NCBI GenBank assembly: GCA_045541395.1
Contig: JAZQIZ010000010.1
Location: 1-6,824, forward strand
From: JAZRWQ01 sp045541395
Lineage (GTDB): Bacteria > Bacillota > Clostridia > Oscillospirales > UMGS1783
Reading direction: 5' to 3'
Length of the DNA stretch: 6,824 nucleotides
Part shown: one piece after another, positions 1-4,754 of the stretch
Layout: every line of letters starts with the position of its first letter
Numbering within the stretch: position 1 is the first letter of the stretch
Program-made: the position numbers and the translations under genes
The notes under the pieces: model-generated
The model's database searches: none
Seen by the model: the letters and a program-made list of their open reading frames with translations, nothing else
Told to the model about the DNA's origin: nothing

Positions 1-129
1 CCAGAGGGCAGACCGACAAAGGAAGCAGCCGTAAAAGAATGGCGGCAGCAGCACCCAAACGGCACGAAAGCAGAGTGTATAGAGGAAACAGGCATTTCAA
101 AGCCAACGGTTTATAAATACTGGTCTTGA
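1..129 (+). CDS. C-terminal end of an AEP-type primase/replication protein (copy A, 5' truncated by window)
   Basis: The reading frame is open from base 1 and stops at TGA 127-129, giving 42 residues. 35 of the 42 match the last part of the complete primase at 5017-6348, including the GRPTKEAA start of the helix-turn-helix and the GISKPTVYKYW recognition helix. The part seen is therefore the C-terminal DNA-binding HTH of a second, diverged primase whose catalytic part lies upstream of the window. It ends one residue after the last tryptophan, whereas copy B carries an eight-residue tail (DLADPKG plus the replaced residue). Like copy B it is followed at once by the promoter of an HTH/coiled-coil gene, so the gene order is conserved. 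The family assignment rests only on the similarity to copy B. Confidence 0.85.
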   Translation, partial: PEGRPTKEAAVKEWRQQHPNGTKAECIEETGISKPTVYKYWS

Positions 130-143
130 CCCGCTCCGCAGGC

Positions 144-172
144 TTGATTTATGGTTAAACCGGGTTTATAAT
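144..172 (+). promoter_or_regulatory. Sigma-A-type promoter of the HTH/coiled-coil operon
   Basis: A -35 TTGATT (144-149) and a perfect -10 TATAAT (167-172) are separated by 17 bp. The same promoter with the same 17-bp spacer occurs at 6345-6373 in front of copy B, which supports it as functional. The first operator palindrome lies in the spacer and runs into the -10. Confidence 0.85.
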
Positions 173-197
173 GGGGTTGAGTGTTAAACCGGGTTTT
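156..197 (+). promoter_or_regulatory. Pair of palindromic operators, TAAACCGGGTTTA type
   Basis: The first site, TAAACC-G-GGTTTA (156-168), is a perfect 6-1-6 palindrome overlapping the -10 box. The second (185-197) keeps the AAACC-G-GGTTT core. Their centres are 29 bp apart. Copy B has the same pair, slightly degenerate, also with centres 29 bp apart. Placement on the promoter and just before the gene suggests repression. The HTH protein encoded directly downstream is the most obvious candidate regulator, and the primase C-terminal HTH is an alternative. Confidence 0.7.
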
Positions 198-212
198 CAA
201 GGGGGGTTTAGA

Positions 213-818
213 ATGGAAAAAGACCTTTTGACAGTCAAGGAATTTGCGGATTTGGCGGGGGTTTCAGTCCAGAGTATCTATAAGAAGCTAGGCAAGGCAA
301 ACAACCCCATTCAACGGTATTTAAAAGAGGTTAAAGGGGTTAAATACATTGAGCGTAGAGCCTACGCAATCTTGTATAGCTCCGCTCCCGCTCCAACAGC
401 AGCGGAAGAAGCACCGCCGGCAATCACAGAAGAGCAGACGCCGCCGCAGCCGGGAGAGAGTGAAGCACCGCCGCCGCCGAAAAGCAGCACCGATAGAATA
501 CTAGATATTTTAGAGCAGCAGCTAGAGGAACAGCGGCGGCAGCTCCAAGAGAAAGATAAACAAATAGCAGCACAGGCAGAGCAGATAACTAGCCTTTTGG
601 CTCGTCTGGAAGAGAGCAGCACTATTATAAATCAGCAGCAGCAGCTTACCGCAATGAATATTAAAGGACTACTTGCGGCAGAGCCTACACCCGCTCCCGC
701 TGCTGAAGAAGAGCCGCCACAGCAGCCAGAAGCAGCAGAAATAACAGAAGAGGAAACGCCGCTTCCACCGCCGCCACAGAAAAAAAGCTTTTGGAGTAGG
801 CTTTTCGGAAAGGAATAA
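213..818 (+). CDS. HTH / proline-rich / coiled-coil plasmid-type protein (copy A)
   Basis: This is a 201-residue protein. Residues 1-50 form a helix-turn-helix (LLTVKEFADLAGVSVQSIYKKL). Residues 57-90 are a Pro/Ala/Glu-rich linker. Residues 92-150 are a Gln/Glu-rich coiled coil, 155-188 a second Pro/Glu-rich linker, and 189-201 a basic-aromatic tail (KKSFWSRLFGKE). The order HTH, coiled coil, aromatic C-terminus resembles the DUF536-like proteins of Firmicutes plasmids that are linked to replication or maintenance; this is architecture, not proven homology. An in-frame ATG at 171 lies inside the -10 box, so the start is taken at 213, behind a G-rich ribosome site (201-206), matching copy B. 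It probably acts as a dimer on DNA and may autoregulate through the two upstream operators. It is first in an operon and is followed two bases later by the next gene. Confidence 0.85.
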   Translation: MEKDLLTVKEFADLAGVSVQSIYKKLGKANNPIQRYLKEVKGVKYIERRAYAILYSSAPAPTAAEEAPPAITEEQTPPQPGESEAPPPPKSSTDRILDILEQQLEEQRRQLQEKDKQIAAQAEQITSLLARLEESSTIINQQQQLTAMNIKGLLAAEPTPAPAAEEEPPQQPEAAEITEEETPLPPPPQKKSFWSRLFGKE

Positions 819-820
819 TA

Positions 821-1213
821 ATGGCAAAAAGAAGATTAAAAGACGATTTTCCAACACAAAAAGAATGGTTAGAGAGATTGAGCGAAGCGGAGATAGAGCG
901 TTTTATTCTCGGCGGCTGCTGCTATGATGTAGAAACAGGAGAGGGCAAGAGAGTTTTAACGCTGCGGGCGGCTCGTAAGTATGACATAGACGGATTACAC
1001 GCAATTCTTGATTATATGATAATGTCAGATAAACTGGATATTTTAGAAAATCATAAAGATATTATCAGTTTCGGAAACATTATGAAAGCGTTAAGAGAGA
1101 AAACCCCGCCACCAACACCGGAAGAAAACGCAAGAATGGAAGAGTTTTTCCGTAAGTTTGAAGCAGAACACCCGGACTTTTTCAAACCGATAGAGGGAGA
1201 GGACGAAGAGTAA
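821..1213 (+). CDS. Unknown 130-aa acidic protein
   Basis: I do not recognise this family. The start lies two bases after the stop of the HTH/coiled-coil gene (TAATAATG), and the stop overlaps the next start (TAATG at 1211-1215), so it is translationally coupled on both sides. The N-terminus is basic (MAKRRLK). A Gly-Gly-Cys-Cys turn sits at residues 31-34, and a mainly helical, hydrophobic region follows at 45-92. A Pro-rich stretch (95-100) precedes a strongly acidic tail ending in GEDEE. There is no signal peptide or membrane segment. Its context suggests a partner or accessory factor of the upstream DNA-binding protein. The paired cysteines could bind a metal or be incidental. Confidence 0.8.
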   Translation: MAKRRLKDDFPTQKEWLERLSEAEIERFILGGCCYDVETGEGKRVLTLRAARKYDIDGLHAILDYMIMSDKLDILENHKDIISFGNIMKALREKTPPPTPEENARMEEFFRKFEAEHPDFFKPIEGEDEE

Positions 1214-1491
1214 TGCTAGAGTGGATAGAAGCAAACCCGCTCCCGGCAGTATGCCAGAAGTGCGAAGAGCAGTTAAAATTATATAATGCCGCCACCGAAG
1301 CGGAAAAGCTGCGAATGGAAACAGAGGACGGCGTTTTCTTTGATTGCGGCAGCTGCGAACACGGCGGAGAGCGTTTTTATCTTTCCCGCAAGGATGAATT
1401 ACTATTACAGAAAAAAGCCGCTCTAAAGGCGATAGAACGCTTCCAAAGGAAGATTGCGGCTATTGATGAAGAATTATCCAGTATGGAGTGA
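1213..1491 (+). CDS. Unknown 92-aa protein with two CxxC pairs (putative zinc-binding)
   Basis: The ATG overlaps the upstream TAA, which is typical of coupled translation in the operon. The protein has CQKC at residues 14-17 and CGSC at 45-48, a spacing compatible with a four-cysteine zinc site. The pairs are separated by a short helical stretch (18-38). Residues 58-92 form a charged helix, possibly a coiled coil (KDELLLQKKAALKAIERFQRKI). There is no transmembrane segment. Small zinc-ribbon proteins like this often bind nucleic acid or a protein partner, but no family can be assigned. It is the last gene of the operon, and its TGA is followed at once by a short hairpin. Confidence 0.78.
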   Translation: MLEWIEANPLPAVCQKCEEQLKLYNAATEAEKLRMETEDGVFFDCGSCEHGGERFYLSRKDELLLQKKAALKAIERFQRKIAAIDEELSSME

Positions 1492-1636
1492 GTTTTTCCA
1501 CGCCGATTTTTTGGGCGTTTAGTGGGAGAATAGACCACACAAACCAGAGATTGAGCGTAAAAAAATATTTTTTCCCGTATACCCGCCCGGGGGGTCTAGC
1601 ACTTCCCGCTCGGTAAAACAAAAAAAGTTTGGGCGT

Positions 1637-1656
1637 TTCTAGTAAAACTACTAGAA
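1637..1656. repeat. Perfect 8-bp inverted repeat TTCTAGTA-AAAC-TACTAGAA
   Basis: The two 8-bp arms (1637-1644 and 1649-1656) surround AAAC. Weaker outer arms (GCGTT before, AAACGC after) extend the palindrome to about 33 bp with a small bulge. It has no T-tract, so it is unlikely to be a terminator. A protein-binding site or a recombination site is more plausible. No spacing to a promoter was seen. Confidence 0.6.
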
Positions 1657-1702
1657 ATAAAACGCAAATAATAATGGCAAAGTAAATATACTCTATGGGT
1701 AT

Positions 1703-1745
1703 CTCCCGCCGGACTAGCAGCAGCTAACGGCGGGAGTTTTATTTT
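1703..1745 (+). terminator. Rho-independent terminator before the second gene run
   Basis: The stem CTCCCGCCG (1703-1711) pairs with CGGCGGGAG (1728-1736). An inner TAGC/GCTA pairing (1715-1718 with 1723-1726) lengthens the hairpin, and TTTTATTTT (1737-1745) follows. This is the best terminator in the window and closes transcription of the first operon. The same GGCGGGAG stem is reused at 4110-4169 and 4755-4782. Confidence 0.85.
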
Positions 1746-1789
1746 GCCGTAATAGGTGGAATTATACTAGTAAAAAGGAGTAAAAGCAA

Positions 1790-1972
1790 ATGAATGATAA
1801 AGAACTGATTAAAAGAGTCAGAGTATTAAAAGCTATGGGATATATAAAGAACTACTATGAACTAGCGGAAATGCTCGGAATGACAGAGAAAGGCTTGTAT
1901 AACTGGCTCGGCGGCTATTATTCGCTAGGCTATAAGAACAAGCAGCGATTAAATGAAATCTTGAGAGAATAG
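1790..1972 (+). CDS. Small 60-aa helix-turn-helix protein
   Basis: The start is supported by AAGGAG (1775-1780) nine bases upstream. The protein is nearly all helical. Residues 23-41 (YELAEMLGMTEKGLYNWLG) have the spacing of a Cro/CI-like helix-turn-helix, with a small residue in the turn. Little lies outside the DNA-binding fold, so it is probably a small transcriptional regulator or an adaptor of the mobile element. It heads the 1790-3155 gene run. The stop is TAG, with an in-frame TAA only three codons later; the next gene starts 11 bases on. The target is unknown; the palindrome at 1637-1656 is one possible site. Confidence 0.78.
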   Translation: MNDKELIKRVRVLKAMGYIKNYYELAEMLGMTEKGLYNWLGGYYSLGYKNKQRLNEILRE

Positions 1973-1983
1973 GGGGTATAACA

Positions 1984-2247
1984 ATGGCTTACACACTAGA
2001 GCAAATAGAGTATTTACACGACATAGGGGCAATGCCTGATTGGGCGTATTATCAGCAGAACGGCAAGACAGCGGAAGAAAACTTCCGTATTCAGCAACAG
2101 AAAAGACAAGTAGAAACACGCCGCCGAATGGAAGAAGAACGCCGCCGCAAAGAGTTTGAAAAAGAGCTTGAAGCAGAGATAGAGAAAAAAGCAGCAGCTA
2201 CAATAGAAAAAGTGCTTGATGAACTACTGAAAGACTTTAATAAATAA
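1984..2247 (+). CDS. Unknown 87-aa charged coiled-coil protein
   Basis: The ATG follows a GGGGGT ribosome site, and the gene starts 11 bases after the preceding stop. The N-terminal 30 residues are mixed hydrophobic and aromatic (IEYLHDIGAMPDWAYYQQNGKTAEENF). Residues 36-85 are a long, very charged helix rich in Arg, Glu, Lys and Gln, which should form a coiled coil. There is no cysteine, signal peptide or membrane segment. Small proteins with this kind of start followed by a charged helix occur in gut Firmicutes mobile elements, but I cannot name a function. A structural or DNA-associated accessory role is only a guess. Confidence 0.72.
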   Translation: MAYTLEQIEYLHDIGAMPDWAYYQQNGKTAEENFRIQQQKRQVETRRRMEEERRRKEFEKELEAEIEKKAAATIEKVLDELLKDFNK

Positions 2248-2296
2248 AGCCCTAGTTAGCTACACAGAGCAAAAAAACAGAAAGGAGTGTATTTGC

Positions 2297-2689
2297 TTGC
2301 CAGATGATACAGAATTATGGAAAACGCTTGAAGAGCTACCTAGATATTAGATTAGCAATAAAGGGAATATTAAGAGCTTGATAGGCACAGAAAAGCAGCT
2401 AAAGCCGACACCAGACGGCAAAGGCTACTTGCGTGTTAAATTGAGCCAAAAGCCAGAAGCAAAAGGGAAATACCGCACAAAAGATTATAGACTACATAGG
2501 TTAGTAGCAAAGTATTTTTGCGAAAACTTTACAGAAGAAAAAGAAGTCCATCATAAGAACTTGCGGCGATGGGATAATAGAGCAAGCAACCTCGTTTGTT
2601 TGACTAAAGCAGAACACGCCGAATTACATAGAAAGCTGCGGGAGAAGCAGCAAGAGGAAAAGAACGGCGGCAGCAGTAAAGCCGCCTAG
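2297..2689 (+). pseudogene. NUMOD4-HNH homing-type endonuclease with an in-frame TAG
   Basis: From a TTG at 2297 with AAAGGAG (2281-2287) upstream, the frame reads LPDDTELWKTLEELPRY, then TAG at 2348-2350, then ISNKGNIKSL and onward to TAG at 2687-2689. The residues around the stop form the NUMOD4 pattern (W-x-x-[hydrophobic]...Y-x-[IV]-S-N-x-G), in which the stop codon replaces the variable residue, often Gln or Glu. The rest is an HNH nuclease: RLHRLVAKYF, then the VHHKN catalytic histidines (codons 85-86), then an asparagine-leucine pair (98-99). HNH proteins of this type cut DNA and promote their own spread. A fragment could restart at TTG 2378 with the HNH part intact, but no ribosome site is evident there. 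A CAG-to-TAG nonsense mutation, readthrough or a sequencing error are all possible. Confidence 0.75.
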
Positions 2690-2708
2690 ACCAAAGGAGT
2701 ATAGAACA

Positions 2709-3155
2709 ATGCCAACTGTGCCAAACCAACGGACTATAACAGTCAATAAAGAGAAAACCGATAAAAGCCACAGATACACCGCAAACAATCTTGACGCACT
2801 AGACGAAGCCGCCAGACGCTTACAGAGCAAAGGCGGCTTTAAACTTTATATGTATTTGGCAAAGAACCAGAATAATTATAGCTTTGCTTTGTCTAGTGCT
2901 GATTTTTGTGCGTGGAGTGGTTTAGGAATAACGGCGTATAATTCAGCATTTGAAGAACTAAAAGAACAGGGGTATTTGATACCAAAGGACAACAGCAAGC
3001 CGAAAGAGTGCCGATTTACATTCTACGATAAATCCAGACTATCAAACGAAGAGGAAGAAACAATAATTGAAATACCAGAAGAGAAAGTAAAAGAAACAAA
3101 TAGAATTACAGAAATGATAAATAATAGTAAGTGCGGCAATGGCTTTGTATTCTAA
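2709..3155 (+). CDS. Winged-HTH replication-type protein (148 aa)
   Basis: AAAGGAG (2693-2699) sits nine bases before the ATG. The N-terminal 35 residues are polar. Residues 38-92 (RLQSKGGFKLYMYLAKN...FALSSADFCAWSGLGITAYNSAFEELKEQGYLI) have the layout of the winged-helix domain in small plasmid and phage replication or DnaD-like proteins: a helix, an SxxDF start, an HTH, then a wing after GYLI. The C-terminus (112-135) is acidic. The stop codon lies inside the first of three tandem iterons, which is the usual relation between an initiator gene and its binding sites on iteron plasmids. The role as an initiator or iteron-binding protein is therefore a reasonable inference, though it is shorter than most Rep proteins and could be only a regulator. 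Confidence 0.75.
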   Translation: MPTVPNQRTITVNKEKTDKSHRYTANNLDALDEAARRLQSKGGFKLYMYLAKNQNNYSFALSSADFCAWSGLGITAYNSAFEELKEQGYLIPKDNSKPKECRFTFYDKSRLSNEEEETIIEIPEEKVKETNRITEMINNSKCGNGFVF

Positions 3156-3224
3156 CACCGTTATTTTACAGCAATACAACGGCGTTATAATACGGCAATA
3201 CAACACCGTTATAATGCCGCAAAT
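3153..3224 (+). repeat. Three tandem 24-bp iterons followed by AT-rich DNA (candidate origin)
   Basis: The units are 3153-3176, 3177-3200 and 3201-3224, with no spacer. All share AAC-R-S/C-CGTTAT near the start and a CRGCAATA-like end. Units 2 and 3 contain CGTTATAAT, so each also carries a -10-like TATAAT. The 80 bp downstream (3221-3300) are strongly AT-rich. Tandem repeats of about two helical turns next to AT-rich DNA and after an HTH gene are the hallmark of an iteron origin. The core CAACGGCGTT of unit 2 recurs as a palindrome at the primase promoter (4932-4942). Operator function is the alternative to an origin. Confidence 0.7.
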
Positions 3225-3304
3225 AAAGAAATAATACAGAATACTACAATAATATACTACACGATAAACAGACCAAAAGCAAGAGTAAGCAGCAGTAAAG
3301 CAAA

Positions 3305-3419
3305 GTGTCAAAATAACCCTAGTAGAAAATAAATAGTGAAAAAGTGTCAAAATAGCTTGACAAATAGTCAGATTGATGGTATTATAATAGTGTCAAGAAA
3401 ACATAAGTTAAAATGACAC
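3305..3419 (+). promoter_or_regulatory. Candidate res site of the serine recombinase
   Basis: The 11-bp GTGTCAAAATA occurs twice as a direct repeat (3305-3315 and 3344-3354). Positions 3391-3418 form a 28-bp element bounded by TGTCA and TGACA, with a central TA, the size of the crossover site I in Tn3/gamma-delta res. A second inverted pair, TGTCAA...TTGACA, spans 3345-3362, with its centre 51 bp from that of the 28-bp element. The TGTC-start half-site is like the known Tn3-family resolvase half-sites. The promoter of the recombinase lies inside the array, so binding would also repress the gene. The subsite layout is not a textbook three-site res, so the exact boundaries are uncertain. Confidence 0.55.
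3357..3385 (+). promoter_or_regulatory. Consensus promoter of the serine recombinase
   Basis: A perfect -35 TTGACA (3357-3362) and a -10 TATTAT (3380-3385) are separated by 17 bp; TATAAT also overlaps at 3383-3388. The -35 is itself the right arm of an inverted TGTCAA/TTGACA pair, so recombinase bound there would block RNA polymerase. Confidence 0.8.
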
Positions 3420-3433
3420 TAGGAGGAATAACA

Positions 3434-4102
3434 ATGAATAACTATTTCAAGTATAAGCGTATCTCTACCAAAGAGGAAAGAGGATTACAGAGATATAACA
3501 GACAAGAAGCAGCATTAAAGAAATACGCAGAAGATAACGGTATAGAGTATGTAGCAGAGTTTCAAGAAGATGTGAGCGGCAAGAGCTTTGACGGACGCAA
3601 AGAGTGGAAACGACTTGAAAGGCTCGTTCAGCCGGGAGATACAATAGTTTTTAAAGATATTAGTAGATTTACCAGAGAAGCAAACAACGGCTATAATAAA
3701 TATATGGAGCTACTGGAAAGAGGGATAGAGCTAGTATTTATAGATAATCCGACAGTCAGCACCGATTACATAAAGCAGCTTTTAAATGTTGCGGAACAAC
3801 AAAACATAGTAGCAAGAACAAGCCTAGAAAGCACCGTTAAACTACTGCTTATTGTAGAGCTTGACAGAGTAGAACAAGAGCGTTTAATACTGATTAACCG
3901 TATTAAAAACGGTATTGCCGCAAGTGATAAGCAGCAAGGACGCAAACAGGGAACACTAGACAAAATGACGGCAGAGCTTGAAGCAGACATTAGAGCATTT
4001 CTAACTGATAGAAGTATCAAGCAAGTAGATTTGATGGAGAAGCACGGTATCAGCAGAAATACACTAAAAAAATATATTGAAATCGTAAAAGAACAGCAGT
4101 AA
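3434..4102 (+). CDS. Small serine recombinase (resolvase/invertase family)
   Basis: The start at 3434 is chosen for its AGGAGG (3421-3426) at seven bases; an in-frame ATG at 3413 overlaps the putative res arm. The 222-residue product has the resolvase catalytic N-terminus: YKRIST with nucleophile Ser11 and Arg9, a Gln-containing helix (YNRQEAALKKYA), GDTIVFKDISRFTRE with the paired arginines 78 and 81, and the long E-helix ending in ERLILINRIKNGIA. Residues 168-218 form the C-terminal HTH (QVDLMEKHGISRNTLKKYIE). The length fits the small resolvases, not the large integrases. It should act as a dimer or tetramer cutting at a central dinucleotide. With the TGTCA-type repeats just upstream, its likely work is resolving multimers or cointegrates of the replicon, which matters here because the window looks like such a multimer. 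DNA inversion is the alternative. Confidence 0.9.
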   Translation: MNNYFKYKRISTKEERGLQRYNRQEAALKKYAEDNGIEYVAEFQEDVSGKSFDGRKEWKRLERLVQPGDTIVFKDISRFTREANNGYNKYMELLERGIELVFIDNPTVSTDYIKQLLNVAEQQNIVARTSLESTVKLLLIVELDRVEQERLILINRIKNGIAASDKQQGRKQGTLDKMTAELEADIRAFLTDRSIKQVDLMEKHGISRNTLKKYIEIVKEQQ

Positions 4103-4109
4103 AGAAAGC

Positions 4110-4169
4110 AGCGGCGGGAGATAAGCGGATTATACACCAAAAGGAAGTATAAATCATTCTCCCGCCGCT
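4110..4169. terminator. Long-stem hairpin downstream of the recombinase
   Basis: AGCGGCGGGAGA (4110-4121) pairs perfectly with TCTCCCGCCGCT (4158-4169) across a 36-nt loop. A good T-tract is missing on the + strand; the opposite strand has TTTCTTT after its stem. It can act as a weak or two-way terminator, and it shares the GGCGGGAG stem with the two other terminators in the window. Its loop contains the left arm of the next inverted repeat. Confidence 0.55.
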
Positions 4170-4204
4170 TCCCTATTGATTTATGGTTTCTTTTGGTGTA
4201 TAAT
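4129..4204. repeat. 27-bp inverted repeat carrying mirrored promoter elements
   Basis: 4129-4155 and 4178-4204 are inverted copies matching at 24 of 27 positions, including a perfect 15-bp block, CTTTTGGTGTATAAT (4190-4204). Each arm ends in TATAAT pointing outward. The right arm supplies the -10 of the promoter for the 4241 gene. The left arm gives a TATAAT on the minus strand with an ATGATT at 17 bp, which could start an antisense transcript into the recombinase 3' end. The arms interleave with those of the hairpin 4110-4169. Confidence 0.75.
4176..4204 (+). promoter_or_regulatory. Consensus promoter of the small-protein pair
   Basis: TTGATT (4176-4181), a 17-bp spacer, and a perfect TATAAT (4199-4204) lie upstream of the gene at 4241, leaving a short leader with an AAAGG ribosome site at 4226-4230. 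Confidence 0.8.
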
Positions 4205-4240
4205 GCGGTTATCGTATAAAATTAGAAAGGCGGTCTAGCT

Positions 4241-4582
4241 ATGGCAAACTATAAAGTAAATGAAAAATCAAAGACTATTTCCGTATCTGGAGCTTTGACA
4301 GAGATTGAGAGGGGTATTATCTCCACTTATATTCTGAATGGCTATAAGGTAAAGGAAAAGCGTGTTTCTACTGCTGCCAAAGTGAGCGATGATGATATTA
4401 TCAAATACTTTGATGATAAGCAAGACGCAAAGGGCAAGGAAGAATACGAAGCAGAGAAGAATAAGAAAATCAAGGACAAGAACGGCAAGGAAAGAAAAGC
4501 CGGTTATCTGGTTGCTTTGAAGTGGTTTAAGGCAAACCACAAGGACGCATACGACGCTATTGTAAAGGCAAAGAAAGCATAA
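4241..4582 (+). CDS. Lysine-rich 113-aa protein, unknown function
   Basis: I do not recognise the family. The protein is soluble, very rich in lysine, and has no cysteine and no signal peptide. Residues 1-45 suggest a small mixed fold (short strand KTISVSG, then helix EIERGIISTYILNGYKV). Residues 50-85 are a highly charged helical region (DDDIIKYFDDKQDAKGKEEYEAEKNKKIKDKNGKERK). The C-terminus (86-113) is a helical, aromatic and basic stretch ending in KAKKA. Its promoter is close to consensus, and it uses AAG and GCT/GTT codons more than its neighbours. These points suggest a relatively abundant product, perhaps a DNA- or RNA-binding protein of the element. Regulation through the 27-bp inverted repeat overlapping its promoter is likely. 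Confidence 0.8.
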   Translation: MANYKVNEKSKTISVSGALTEIERGIISTYILNGYKVKEKRVSTAAKVSDDDIIKYFDDKQDAKGKEEYEAEKNKKIKDKNGKERKAGYLVALKWFKANHKDAYDAIVKAKKA

Positions 4583-4585
4583 GCA

Positions 4586-4750
4586 ATGCTAAACCCAGAG
4601 GACATAACAGCGAAAGCTAAAGACTTTCAAAAAGCATTGGTAAAAGCAAGAGAGCAAGTAGAAAGCGGATATGTGCCGCCAGAAGTAGCAGAGAAAGCTA
4701 AAGCGTTAAGGCTGGCACTAGAAGATTGGATGAACTCAATCAGCAAATAA
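4586..4750 (+). CDS. 54-aa helical protein, unknown function
   Basis: An ATG three bases after the preceding stop opens a 54-codon frame ending at TAA 4748-4750. Two charged helices (residues 4-27, DITAKAKDFQKALVKAREQV, and 32-53, PEVAEKAKALRLALEDWMNS) are joined by a GYVPP turn, which reads like a helical hairpin. The clear amphipathic pattern and the terminator starting five bases after the stop support a real gene. The Shine-Dalgarno sequence is weak, so it is likely translated by coupling to the upstream gene. The function is unknown; a partner of the lysine-rich protein is possible. Confidence 0.65.
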   Translation: MLNPEDITAKAKDFQKALVKAREQVESGYVPPEVAEKAKALRLALEDWMNSISK

Positions 4751-4754
4751 AAAG

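Larger units (their letters stand above)
1..656 (+). repeat. Long diverged direct repeat, copy A (pairs with 6202-6824)
   Basis: Base 1 aligns with base 6202, and the alignment continues through the primase 3' end, the promoter, the two operators and the first 145 codons or so of the HTH/coiled-coil gene. Identity is uneven: about 80% through the primase tail and the HTH domain, no clear alignment in the proline-rich linker (copy A is longer), then a single mismatch across 483-656 against 6651-6824. Because both copies point the same way, homologous recombination between them would release a circle of about 6.2 kb. The repeat probably extends beyond the right end of the window. Confidence 0.9.
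1492..1789 (+). other. 298-bp non-coding region with several secondary-structure elements
   Basis: No credible gene was found here. It holds a short hairpin with an ACGCC/GGCGT stem (1500-1518) after the operon, a GC-rich knot with CCCGCCCGGGG (about 1582-1594), a perfect palindrome at 1637-1656, and a strong terminator at 1703-1745. The motif GGGCGTTT(C)TAG appears twice (1513-1522 and 1631-1642) and recurs as GGGCGTTCTAG upstream of the primase (4892-4902). A -10-like TATACT (1763-1768) lies ahead of the 1790 gene, but I see no convincing -35. Confidence 0.6.

Noticed and set aside
171..212. Start of the HTH/coiled-coil gene at ATG 171
   Set aside because: This ATG is part of the -10 box and could not be in the mRNA; copy B has only the downstream start with a ribosome site.
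362..622. Minus-strand frames over the coiled-coil gene (also 6518-6790 and 6541-6741)
   Set aside because: They are cysteine/serine-rich reverse readings of CAG/GCA-rich codons, lie inside well-supported + strand genes, and have no ribosome site or promoter.
1492..1789. A structured RNA or riboswitch
   Set aside because: Several hairpins are present, but they do not form a known aptamer pattern, and no regulated gene with a matching function follows.
1790..2689. Element-wide recoding of TAG as sense
   Set aside because: Apart from the HNH gene, no gene in the window has an in-frame TAG. Two genes end at TAG directly before the ribosome site of the next gene, and reading through the HNH stop would run 41 bases into the following gene.
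3153..3224. CRISPR array
   Set aside because: The 24-bp repeats are directly adjacent, without spacers, and no cas-type gene is present.
3413..3433. Start of the recombinase at ATG 3413
   Set aside because: AGGAGG is placed correctly for 3434, and the upstream ATG overlaps the inverted repeat; the resolvase fold begins just after 3434.
4129..4204. Terminal inverted repeats of a small insertion element
   Set aside because: The arms are only 22 bp apart, no target-site duplication is seen, and one arm forms the promoter of the next gene.
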